From contig NZ_BILZ01000001.1 in the NCBI RefSeq assembly GCF_004000825.1, forward strand, positions 1 to 64,000: a stretch of 64,000 bases of DNA. The letters run 5' to 3'. Position numbers and translations under genes: made by a program. This DNA comes from Paenibacillus kobensis NBRC 15729 (GTDB lineage Bacteria; Bacillota; Bacilli; Paenibacillales; Paenibacillaceae). This document shows positions 1 to 9,600 of the stretch, in pieces (position 1 is the first letter of the stretch; every line of letters begins with the position of its first letter). The notes below the pieces were generated by a model that saw only the letters and a list, made by a program, of their open reading frames with translations, did no database searches and had not been told where the DNA came from.

Positions 1-2310
1 CGGGGCAAGCTGCCGTTCAATATCGCGCGCAAGCCGCTCGCGAGCTCGGTGCCAAGCGCGATTATTAATCGAACGGTGAATGAGAAGCTAGTGCGCGAGC
101 TTGAGGAAAGCGCCGCACGTTACGGCTGTCACGTCCGGGACTTGTGCCTTGCCGCTCATCTCTACCTGCTGCGAGTCGTGACCGCTGAGAGGGATATCGT
201 GACAGGCGTTGTCTCCCACGACCGTCCTGCCGTGCAGGATGGAGAACGCATTCTGGGCTGTTTCTTAAATTCACTGCCTATGCGAGTGCAGATGGACAAA
301 AGGGAGGAGAAGCAAGCGCTTCTGCACCGGGTCTCGGATACTTTATACCGGATGAAATCCCATGAGGTGTTTCTAAGCGACATCGCCCGGATGATCGGGG
401 AGAGGAGCGACCCGGCTCTTAATCCGATCTTTGACATCCTGTTCAATTATACGGATTTTCATGTGTTGGATTTCGCTTCAGCTGGAGACGTCATCCGTCC
501 CGAGGAAGCGGCAGGGCTGGAGATGGAGAGCGCGGAGATGACCAACACACTGCTCGATGTGGAAGTGCACCGGAGCGGACATCGGATGAACATACAGATC
601 AAATATGCACCTCAGTACTTCTATGATCAGGATATGGAAACGGTCTTCTCGCTCTATATGCGGATTCTGGAGAGACTGAGCGATCCGGACATCGGCTATC
701 TCGACAGCGCCGATCTTATGCTTGAAGAGGAGAAGGCGAAGCTGCTACATGAATGGAACGCCCCGGTGCATGAGCTGCCAGAAGCTTATACAGAGGGGCT
801 CACTCTGCACGCTCTGTTCGAGGAGCAGGCAGTCCGCACGCCGGATGCGCCGGCGGTCCGCCATCGAGGCCGGACGCTGACTTATGCGCAGCTGGAGGCG
901 GACGCGAACCGGCTTGCCCGGCATCTTGCCGACCGCGGCGTGCATAACGGCGATCATGTCGCTCTCGTTGCAGACCGCGGCTGTGCGATGATTACCGGTA
1001 TGCTCGCCATCCTTAAGGCCGGAGCGGCCTATGTGCCGATCGATCCCGACTACCCGGCAGGGCGTAAGGCATATATTTTGCAAAATGCGGAAGCAACTGC
1101 GGTGTTGTCTGATCAAGCGTACCCGGATCTCGAGGACTTCGGGCGGGAACGGCTCATTCACATGAGTGAAGCGGAGCTGACAGGGGTAAGTTCAGAGCCT
1201 CTGAAGCTGGAGAAGGACAGCCGTGACCTCGCTTATATCATCTATACGTCAGGCTCTACTGGCACGCCGAAGGGCGTCATGATCGAGCACCGCAGCGCGG
1301 TCAACCTGGTTAGCTGGGTCAACACCAGGTTCGAGGTCGGAACGCACGACCGTCTGCTCTTCATCACCTCGATGTGCTTCGACCTGTCGGTGTACGACAT
1401 CTTCGGTATGCTGGCGGCCGGAGGAACGGTCGTCGTAGCCGAGCGGGAGGAAGTGCTGGAACCGGCGTCCCTGCTGAAGCTAATGAATGACGAAGGCGTC
1501 ACGTTCTGGGATTCTGTACCGACGACGATGAATCACTTCATGCACCAAGTGGAGGAAATGCTCTCCGATAAGCCGGACATGAGGCTGCCAGCCGGACTGC
1601 GTCTCGTATTCATGAGCGGAGACTGGATTCCCGTCACGCTGCCAGACCGCATCCGGCTCCGCTTCCCGCAGGCGGAAGTCATCTCGCTGGGAGGCGCGAC
1701 GGAAGGGACCGTATGGTCCAACTATTACCCGATCGGGGATGTATCCTCCTTCCAGAGCAGCATCCCGTATGGGGTGCCGATTGGCGGCAATGCGTTCTAC
1801 ATTCTGGACGAAGATAAGGAGCCGGTGCCTTGGGGCGTAGCCGGGGAGCTATACATTGGCGGCGTGGGTGTAGCCCGCGGTTATCGAAACGACGAAGCGA
1901 AGACGAACGCAGCTTTCGTGTCGGACCCGTTCCTAGCCGGAAGTATGATGTATAAGACAGGTGATCTGGGCCGTTTGCTGCCGGACGGGAACATGGAGTT
2001 TCTGGGGCGCAAGGATCACCAAGTGAAGATCCGCGGCTACCGGGTGGAGCTGGGCGAGATCGATGGCAGATTGTCCAGGCACCCTGGTATCCGCGAGGCG
2101 GTGACAATCGACCGGCAGGACGGACGGGAGCACCGGTACTTGTGCGCTTATATCGTCCCGTCGGACGATACGCTTACGCAAGCGGAAATCCGCGAGTATC
2201 TTGCAGCCGAGCTGCCTTCCTACATGGTGCCTGCAGCTTATGTCTGGATGGACCGGCTGCCGCTTAACGCGAACGGCAAGGTGGACCGCGGGCAACTGCC
2301 GGAGCCTGAT
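1..2310 (+). repeat. Duplicated NRPS module, copy A
   Basis: This stretch aligns with 13041-15350 at a constant offset of 13040 bases wherever checked (start, around 720, and around 2290). It covers the condensation C-lobe and the whole adenylation domain. Long stretches are identical, especially around the A3-A5 core. The constant offset means no net indel, which points to recent duplication or gene conversion between modules. Confidence 0.85.
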
Positions 2311-3939
2311 GGACTTCAGGAAACCGCAGACAGCTTTACTGCTCCGCAAACTCCAACAGAACGGAAGCTTGCCGCGATATGGAGGGATATTCTGAAGATC
2401 GACCGAGTTGGCGCGCAAGAACATTTCTTCGAGATCGGAGGCGATTCATTGAATGCCGCCTCTATGGCAGGAAGAATCCAGAAGGAACTCGGCGCGGCAG
2501 TCCCGCTCCAAGACATTTTCCGGTTGCCGAAACTAGAGAAGCTTGCTTCGTTTATTGATAGTCTTGCACCGCAGACCTACACCGCGATACCGGTTATTCC
2601 GGAGCAGGAATGGTACCAGGTGTCACCTGCACAGGAGTGGATATACATTCTTAGTCAAAAGGACGGCGACGGCGACGTTTACAACATGCCATCCGTTCTG
2701 GAGATTACGGGCGAGATCGATCCGGACCGAATCCGTGCGGTCTTTCTGAAGCTGATCGACCGGCATGAGACGCTTCGAACAGGCTTCGAGATCCGGGATC
2801 AAGAAGTGGTGCAGCGGGTCTATTCCGAGGTTTCTTTTGAATTCGAATGGATTCCGTGGAGGCCGTACAAGAATGAGATGCTGGAGGCGTTTCACGACTT
2901 CATTAGGCCGTTCGGGCTCTCGAAGCCGCCGCTGCTTCGTGTAGGATTGGCGGCGAAGTCGCGCGAGGAGCATCTTATGATCGTGGATATGCACCATATC
3001 ATATCGGACGGCGTATCGCTTCAGATTATCATGAACGATTTCCTGCGGTTATACGCGGGAGAGGAGCTTGCGCCACTAGCTGTTCAATACAAAGATTATG
3101 CCGCTTGGCAGCGGAAGCGGATGGAAAGCGAGTTGAATAAGGAGCGCGAGGCTTACTGGAACCAAGCATTATCCGGCGAGCTTCCGAGGAACGAACTGCC
3201 GATTGCTTATCCGAGGCCGGCGGTACGCAGCTTCGAAGGAGCGCTGCATGCCTTCGAGATCGAAGCCCCTGTTGTGGAAGAACTGCGGAGACTGGCTGTT
3301 TCAACCGGCAGCACCATGTATATGGTGCTCTTGGCAGCCTACTCGGTCCTGCTCTCCCAATACAGCGATTCCGAAGAAGATATCGTGCTCGGTACGCAAG
3401 TGGCCGGACGAACATCGCCGGAGCTCGCGCCTATGATCGGAATGTTCGTCAACACGCTTCCTTTGCGAAATTATCCCCGTAAGGAGCTGACCTTCCGAGC
3501 ATTTCTCTCGGAAGTTAGAACGAACACACTGCATGCATTAGAGAATCAAGATTATCCGTTTGCGGCGATAGTCGAGAAGCTTGGCATGAAGCATGAGTCA
3601 GGCCGCAACCCTGTCTTTGACTACGTATTCGCCTTCGCCGAGACGGAACACGGCCATGCGGACATCGGGGAAATTTCCGTCCGCCCTTATCCTATGGATC
3701 ACCATGTTGCCAAATTCGATATGACCTTGACCATGGAACTTGAGCAGAGCCGGCTAACAGGAGCGATCGAATATAGTACAGCCTTATTCAGCACGAAAGC
3801 GATAGAGGGGCTGACTGGAAACTTTACAGAGCTCGTCCGCCGTATTGCGGAAGATCCCGAGCGGCTGCTGGCATCGCTACAGCCGGCCAGCTCCGACAAA
3901 CCGGCTTCTTCGCTCGATAACCTGGAATTAATGTTCTAG
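1..3939 (+). CDS. Nonribosomal peptide synthetase, 5'-truncated: C(partial)-A-PCP-C
   Basis: The reading frame is open from base 1, so the start lies upstream of the window. In order it shows the C-lobe of a condensation domain (residues 1-250), an adenylation domain with A3 YTSGSTGTPKG near residue 415 and A10 NGKVDR near 757, a carrier domain with IGGDSL near 815, and a complete condensation domain with HHIISDG near 998. It ends after that condensation domain, with no thioesterase or epimerase. The pocket residues read D-L-Y-D-F-S-L-V-W-K, close to known Cys codes (DLYN-type) but with Asp at the fourth position, so the substrate is only suggested. The adenylation half is a near copy of the last module of the large synthetase at 6618-17018. 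Non-ribosomal peptide synthesis is certain; the product is unknown. Confidence 0.95.
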   Translation, partial: RGKLPFNIARKPLASSVPSAIINRTVNEKLVRELEESAARYGCHVRDLCLAAHLYLLRVVTAERDIVTGVVSHDRPAVQDGERILGCFLNSLPMRVQMDKREEKQALLHRVSDTLYRMKSHEVFLSDIARMIGERSDPALNPIFDILFNYTDFHVLDFASAGDVIRPEEAAGLEMESAEMTNTLLDVEVHRSGHRMNIQIKYAPQYFYDQDMETVFSLYMRILERLSDPDIGYLDSADLMLEEEKAKLLHEWNAPVHELPEAYTEGLTLHALFEEQAVRTPDAPAVRHRGRTLTYAQLEADANRLARHLADRGVHNGDHVALVADRGCAMITGMLAILKAGAAYVPIDPDYPAGRKAYILQNAEATAVLSDQAYPDLEDFGRERLIHMSEAELTGVSSEPLKLEKDSRDLAYIIYTSGSTGTPKGVMIEHRSAVNLVSWVNTRFEVGTHDRLLFITSMCFDLSVYDIFGMLAAGGTVVVAEREEVLEPASLLKLMNDEGVTFWDSVPTTMNHFMHQVEEMLSDKPDMRLPAGLRLVFMSGDWIPVTLPDRIRLRFPQAEVISLGGATEGTVWSNYYPIGDVSSFQSSIPYGVPIGGNAFYILDEDKEPVPWGVAGELYIGGVGVARGYRNDEAKTNAAFVSDPFLAGSMMYKTGDLGRLLPDGNMEFLGRKDHQVKIRGYRVELGEIDGRLSRHPGIREAVTIDRQDGREHRYLCAYIVPSDDTLTQAEIREYLAAELPSYMVPAAYVWMDRLPLNANGKVDRGQLPEPDGLQETADSFTAPQTPTERKLAAIWRDILKIDRVGAQEHFFEIGGDSLNAASMAGRIQKELGAAVPLQDIFRLPKLEKLASFIDSLAPQTYTAIPVIPEQEWYQVSPAQEWIYILSQKDGDGDVYNMPSVLEITGEIDPDRIRAVFLKLIDRHETLRTGFEIRDQEVVQRVYSEVSFEFEWIPWRPYKNEMLEAFHDFIRPFGLSKPPLLRVGLAAKSREEHLMIVDMHHIISDGVSLQIIMNDFLRLYAGEELAPLAVQYKDYAAWQRKRMESELNKEREAYWNQALSGELPRNELPIAYPRPAVRSFEGALHAFEIEAPVVEELRRLAVSTGSTMYMVLLAAYSVLLSQYSDSEEDIVLGTQVAGRTSPELAPMIGMFVNTLPLRNYPRKELTFRAFLSEVRTNTLHALENQDYPFAAIVEKLGMKHESGRNPVFDYVFAFAETEHGHADIGEISVRPYPMDHHVAKFDMTLTMELEQSRLTGAIEYSTALFSTKAIEGLTGNFTELVRRIAEDPERLLASLQPASSDKPASSLDNLELMF

Positions 3940-3949
3940 CCAATCCAAG

Positions 3950-3995
3950 AGGTGTGCCACCGCCATCGCGAGTCTGAGTGGCACACCTGATTTTA
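3950..3995 (+). terminator. Hairpin between NRPS genes 1 and 2
   Basis: Perfect 11-bp arms (AGGTGTGCCAC at 3950-3960 and its complement at 3978-3988) enclose a 17-base loop, followed by GATTTTAC. It begins 11 bases after the stop of the first synthetase. The T-run is short, so it may be a weak terminator or an attenuator inside the operon. Confidence 0.55.
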
Positions 3996-4044
3996 CAGCC
4001 TAACGGGCGCTTATGTAGATAAGACAAAACCGCAGAAGCGGAAT

Positions 4045-4050
4045 AAGGAG
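4045..4050 (+). promoter_or_regulatory. Ribosome binding site that fixes a non-ATG start
   Basis: AAGGAG lies 6 bases before an ATC (4057) and 9 before an ATA (4060). No ATG, GTG, TTG or CTG exists in this frame between the stop at 3988 and the GTG at 4192. Protein similarity to the next synthetase begins right after this site, so translation very probably starts here at a rare codon. Confidence 0.6.
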
Positions 4051-4056
4051 TGGAAC

Positions 4057-6591
4057 ATCATAAGCATTTATGACAAAGAAAGAGCATACTGGCAGCGCAA
4101 GCTGGCCCAGGAGGACCGGTTCGTCTGTCTTCCGTATACCAAGAGCAAGAGGCAAGCAGAACATAGCCGCACGATTCTGACTACACACACAGTGTTGGTA
4201 CCAAGCCTCTCAAAGCGGCTCCTGCACATTGCCGGCGGTTCGCCGATGGCCGTCTACATGATCCTCCTAGCTGGGGTGGAAGGACTTTTCTATCATTACA
4301 CGAGTGAGAGCAGCATGCTGATGGGCGTCCCGGTCTTCCGCAAGGAAAGGGAGAGTGATCAAGACGTCGTTCTCAATCATCTAGTGCCGCTCAAAACGAG
4401 GATCTCTTCCCGCAGTACCCTGAAAACGATGCTATCCGACATCAAAGCGGTGGTGAGTGAGGTGATCGAGCATCAGCACACGCCTTACTGGAGCTATGTC
4501 AATCAGATTCAGTCCGAACCGGCGGCTGGAGGCAAGCCGCTCATCCCTGCCATAGTGGGCTTTGAGCAGGTGCACCGCCAGGAGTGGATAACAGATTCGG
4601 TCTACGATCTGGGCTTTTTATTTCATCAGCGGCAGGAGAGCCTTGAGCTTGAATTCATCTATGACGACAGCAAATATACGTCTGATTCTATACAGAGGCT
4701 TGCCGCACAATTTGAACAAGTGCTTTCTGCCATGCTGGAGTGCCCGGATCTTCCGCTGGGAGACATTCGTTTACTCACCGACCGGGAGCAATTGATGATT
4801 CTGCAGTCCTTTAACCAAACGGCTGCCGATTATCCCAGAGAGAAGTCGATCCATGGGTTGTTTGAGGAACAAGTATCTCGGACGCCGCAAAATATCGCGG
4901 TCATCTGCGGGAATCAGCAGCTGACCTATTACGAACTGAATGCAAGGGCGAACCGCCTGGCACGTAAGCTGCGTCAGAAGGAAGTCATGTCCGATCAGGT
5001 CGTAGGGCTCCTGCTCCAGCGTTCGGTCGCAATGCCGGCAGCGATGCTGGCTGTGCTGAAAGCAGGTGGAGCCTACTGTCCCATCGATCCGTTATTCCCG
5101 GAAGAACGCATCTTGGCGATTCTTGAGGACAGCGGCATTAAACGGGTAGTAGGCGATCCTCGAATGGCATCGCTCCTGCCCGCAGAGATTGAGCTAATCG
5201 ACGTTGATGACGAGATGCTCTTGCAGGAAGATGACTCGAACCCAGCTGTTGCACATGACAGCGGCAGCCTGGCTTATGTGCTCTATACATCAGGTTCGAC
5301 TGGCCGGCCGAAGGGGGTCATGATCGAACACCGCAGCGTTCATAATTTTCTGGAGGGCATGCGGAAGAACATTCCGCTTCCCGAAGCGCAACGGGTTTTG
5401 TCGGTAACCACCTATAGCTTTGACATTTTCGTACTGGAGAGCCTGCTGCCGCTCACGGCCGGCGGGAGCATCATTCTTGCGGACAATGAGGAGCTAAGCG
5501 ACCCTAAGCGTCTGCTGGATCTTATGTCACGCGAACGGGCTCAACTTATTCAGACGACTCCTTCTCGGATGAGTCTGCTCCTCGGGGCATCGCGTCCTGA
5601 GGCTTGGAGCAGCGTGAAATGGGTGCTGCTCGGCGGAGAGGCGCTGCCCGAGCAACTGGTAAGCCGGTTGAGGAAAGTGACGGATGCGAAACTTTATAAC
5701 ATGTACGGTCCAACAGAGACGACCGTCTGGTCCACGATGGCGGATGTGACGGAGGAGCATGCAGAAATCCATATCGGAAGGCCGATCGCCAACACGCAGG
5801 TCTATATTGTCGGGCTGGAGAACGGTCAACTGCAGCCGATCGGACTGGCTGGCGAGCTGTGCATCGCAGGTGACGGTCTGGCGCGAGGGTATTGGGGACG
5901 GCCTGAGCTTACAGCTGAGAAATTCGTGGACAACCCGTTCGCACCGGGTGAGAGGATGTACCGCACAGGTGATCTGGCGAAATGGCGTCCCGACGGTACG
6001 ATTGATTTTCTGGGCAGAATCGATCATCAGGTGAAGATCAGGGGCTACCGGATCGAGCTCGGCGATATTGAGGCACAGCTATTGCGAGTGGACGGCATTC
6101 ATGAAGCGGTAGCAGCAGCCTGGGAAGACGCGACCTGCCAGAAGGCCTTGTGTGTGTACTATACGGGAGACCGCGTGTATTCGCAGGGAGAGTTGCGTAC
6201 GGAACTTACCCGCACACTGCCCGACTACATGCTGCCTTCTGTCTTCGTACATATGGAGAAGCTGCCGCTGAACAGCAACGGTAAGGTGGACAGACACGCG
6301 TTGCCGACACCGAATCCTTCCAACGACTCCGAGAAGTGCAAAGAACCGCAAACACCGGTGGAGCGGAAGGTGTCCGATATTTGGGCGAAATCACTTGGTA
6401 TGGAGCAGGTTGGCATGTTAGACCGCCTGTCGGAGCTTGGTGTCAATTCCTTAAGTTTAATGCGGGCCATTCTGGCAATCGAAGAGGAATTTGATTTCGA
6501 GTTTCCAGTTGAGGACATGGCCGCTAACCGTTTTGTGACGATCTCCGATGTGGCGCAATATGTGGAACGCTGGATCACCGTGGACGTGTAG
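4057..6591 (+). CDS. Nonribosomal peptide synthetase, c(half)-A(Gly)-PCP
   Basis: About 844 residues. The first 210 resemble only the C-terminal lobe of a condensation domain (YWQRKL start, then LLAGVEGL and GVPV) and lack HHxxxDG, so this part is probably a docking or structural remnant. The adenylation domain has A3 YTSGSTGRPKG near residue 410, A5 NMYGPTETTVWS, A7 YRTGDLAKW and A10 NGKVDR. Its pocket reads D-I-L-Q-L-G-M-V-W-K, which matches the glycine code (DILQLGLIWK in DhbF). The carrier domain has a variant motif, LGVNSLSL, near 795 but keeps the serine for phosphopantetheine. No domain follows it. The start is uncertain: the ribosome site and the similarity to the next protein's N-terminus (ERAYWQ against ERAFWQ) favour a rare ATC/ATA start over the GTG at 4192. 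Confidence 0.88.
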   Translation: MISIYDKERAYWQRKLAQEDRFVCLPYTKSKRQAEHSRTILTTHTVLVPSLSKRLLHIAGGSPMAVYMILLAGVEGLFYHYTSESSMLMGVPVFRKERESDQDVVLNHLVPLKTRISSRSTLKTMLSDIKAVVSEVIEHQHTPYWSYVNQIQSEPAAGGKPLIPAIVGFEQVHRQEWITDSVYDLGFLFHQRQESLELEFIYDDSKYTSDSIQRLAAQFEQVLSAMLECPDLPLGDIRLLTDREQLMILQSFNQTAADYPREKSIHGLFEEQVSRTPQNIAVICGNQQLTYYELNARANRLARKLRQKEVMSDQVVGLLLQRSVAMPAAMLAVLKAGGAYCPIDPLFPEERILAILEDSGIKRVVGDPRMASLLPAEIELIDVDDEMLLQEDDSNPAVAHDSGSLAYVLYTSGSTGRPKGVMIEHRSVHNFLEGMRKNIPLPEAQRVLSVTTYSFDIFVLESLLPLTAGGSIILADNEELSDPKRLLDLMSRERAQLIQTTPSRMSLLLGASRPEAWSSVKWVLLGGEALPEQLVSRLRKVTDAKLYNMYGPTETTVWSTMADVTEEHAEIHIGRPIANTQVYIVGLENGQLQPIGLAGELCIAGDGLARGYWGRPELTAEKFVDNPFAPGERMYRTGDLAKWRPDGTIDFLGRIDHQVKIRGYRIELGDIEAQLLRVDGIHEAVAAAWEDATCQKALCVYYTGDRVYSQGELRTELTRTLPDYMLPSVFVHMEKLPLNSNGKVDRHALPTPNPSNDSEKCKEPQTPVERKVSDIWAKSLGMEQVGMLDRLSELGVNSLSLMRAILAIEEEFDFEFPVEDMAANRFVTISDVAQYVERWITVDV

Positions 6592-6617
6592 ACCCATTTC
6601 CGATATGGAAGGAAGAA

Positions 6618-9600
6618 ATGATGATGAAACGATATGAGCGCGAGCGTGCATTCTGGCAGCACAAGCTGGACGCCGGGATTCCGGTTGCATGCTTTCCTTA
6701 CAATATAAACGCTGAATCAGGAGCAGCTTCTGATGCTAGGTTCCGGAAACCGCTGGAAACGGCGATTTCGGAGCGAGTTCAACAAGTTGCAGGCGGATCA
6801 CAGCTTGCCGTTTTCTTGATTCTGCTGGCCGGCGTCGAGGGCCTTCTGCATCGCTATACGGGTGAAACCGACATCCTGCTTGGCGTACCGGTCCTCAGGG
6901 AGCCGAAGAGCGCGGATGGAGGGCTGAACAGCCTGGTGTTCGTCGCCAACCAGGTGACCGGCACAAGTAGTTTGAAATCCTTATTCGCCGCCATCAAAGC
7001 ATCAGTCAGTGAAGCGTCCGAGCATCAGGAGCTGCCGTTCTGGAATTATGCGGAGCGAATCCCCGGCACAGTAGGCACGGAGGGGGGGAAACCCCATATT
7101 CACACCGTAATCGGGTACGGACCAGTCCATACACAGGAATTCATGAAGGAGTGCTCTTCGGATCTGGTCTTGTGGTTTGATCTCGAAGTGCCCAACCAGC
7201 TTACCCTGGATGTTCGCTACAACAAGCGTCGGTACAGCCTGGATGCGATGGAACGTCTTCATCGTCATCTGCAGCAGTTAATGTCCTCCTTGCTTGGTTC
7301 ACCGGATCTGGCTATAGAGGATATGAGTTTAATTACCGAGGAAGAAAACGAATCGCTTCTGACAGCTTTTCAATCGACGGCGCACGATTATTCGCATGAC
7401 AAGACCCTTCACGCTCTATTCGAGGAGCAGACGGCGCGAACGCCAGATCGTACGGCTGTGCAGTTCGGAGACAGCCGTCTCACCTATGCCGAACTGAATG
7501 CACGGGCCAATCGGATGGCGCACCGTCTGCGCGGTCATGGCGTGGAGCCGGATACGATTGTCGCCATCATGACGGAACGTTCTCTCGGCATGATCACCGG
7601 TATATACGGGATTCTGAAGGCCGGCGGCGCTTACCTGCCGATTGATCCGAAGCTGCCGGAAGAGCGGATCCGCTACATGCTTCAGGACAGCGGGGCAACG
7701 GTTCTCCTTTGTCAGGATGAAGGCCATCCGGTCTGTGCTAACTTAGCGGTCACGGTGCTGGATCTGGACCCAGCGGACGCGTCCGAGTCGGCGTACCCCT
7801 CCTCAAATCCGCTATCGGCTGCCGCGCCTTCGAATTTGGCCTACGTGATCTACACCTCCGGCTCCACCGGGCAGCCTAAGGGTGTCATGATCGAGCATCA
7901 TTCGGTGATCAATCGGATCCAGTGGATGCAGAAAGCGTATCCGCTTGGAGAGGGGGATGTCATCCTCCAGAAAACGCCGTATGCTTTTGACGTATCGGTG
8001 TGGGAGCTGTTCTGGTGGTCCTGGTATGGCGCAAGCTTAACCTTCCTGGAGCCAGGCGGAGAGCGGGAACCGGCGCAGATTGTACGAACGATCATCGAGC
8101 AGAAAGTGACGACCCTGCATTTTGTTCCGCCGATGCTTACGGCATTCCTCAATTATCTGGAAGGGGATGCGGAATCGGCCAAGGCGCTCGAGAGCGTAAA
8201 GCAAGTTTTCGCCTCCGGCGAAGCACTGCCCAAGCACACCGTGGACAGATTTTTCACCATCCTCGGACCGGACCGGATGCAGTTAGTCAATTTATATGGA
8301 CCGACGGAAGCGACCGTGGATGTTTCGTCGTTCGAATGCAAGCCAGGCCTTGCGCGAATTCCGATCGGGAAGCCGATCGACAATATCCGGCTGTATGTGG
8401 TGGACCGATCTCTGCGTCTGCTTCCGGTCGGCATTCCCGGAGAGCTCTGTATCGCAGGTGTAGGACTGGCCAGAGGCTATCTCGGTCGACCTGAATTGAC
8501 CTGTGAAAAATTCATTGCGGATCCCTTCGTCCCGGGTGAACGGATGTACCGCACCGGAGATTTGGCACGGTGGCTGCCGGATGGCAATGTGGAGTATCTC
8601 GGCCGAATGGATCATCAGGTGAAGATTCGGGGTTACCGGATTGAGCTGGGGGAAATCGAAGCGAGGCTGCTCGAAATCGAAGGCATTGTGGAAGCTGCCG
8701 TCATTGCCGAAGAAGACGGCTCCGGCGAGAAGCAGCTCTTCGCCTATGCGGTATCCGGTGCATCGTTCCATCCAGGCAGCTGGAAGGAGGAACTCTCGCG
8801 ACAGCTACCCGCTTATATGATCCCCGCCAGCTTGACTGTGCTTGAGAAGCTGCCGCTTACCCTAAGCGGCAAATTGGACCGCAGGGCGCTGCCGAAACCG
8901 GAGACCGCTCTGCGTACCGGCAGAGCGGCTTATCTTGCCCCCCGCGACGAGACGGAAGCGAAGCTCGCGGAAATTTGGAGACAAGTGCTCGGACTGCGGG
9001 AGATCGGCGTAAGAGACAATTTCTTCGAGCTTGGCGGCCATTCCTTATGGGCAGCTAGACTAACGGGCGCCATCTACAAGGAAATGAATGTCGAGTTGCC
9101 GATTCGGGATGTTTTCCAAGCGCCCACGATTGAACTGATGGCTGCGAAAGTTAGGGAGGCGAAACGCCGGAACTATGTGCCGATCCCTATAGCGGAAGCG
9201 CAAGAGTATTATCCCGTTTCTTCCGCACAGAAGCGGATCTACCTTCTGCGACATCTCACCGGCGGGGAACTGGGCTACAATATGCCGGGCGTGCTGGAGA
9301 TCCGCGGTCCGCTTGACATGGATAAGGCGGAAGCAGCGTTCCGCCGGCTCATCCTCCGCCATGAATCGCTTCGAACAAGCTTCATGATGAAGGAAGGCGA
9401 AGTCGTTCAACGGATTCACGAACGAGTGCCGTTCGTCCTCGAGCAATATGCAGGGGACGAGGAGGAGGCAGAGACGATGATCCGCCAGTTTGTCCGGCCC
9501 TTTGATCTGTCCCGCGCACCGCTTCTGCGGGCCGGACTGATGAAGCTGGGGGACGACCGCCACTTGCTGCTGTTCGATACCCACCATATTATTGCCGATG

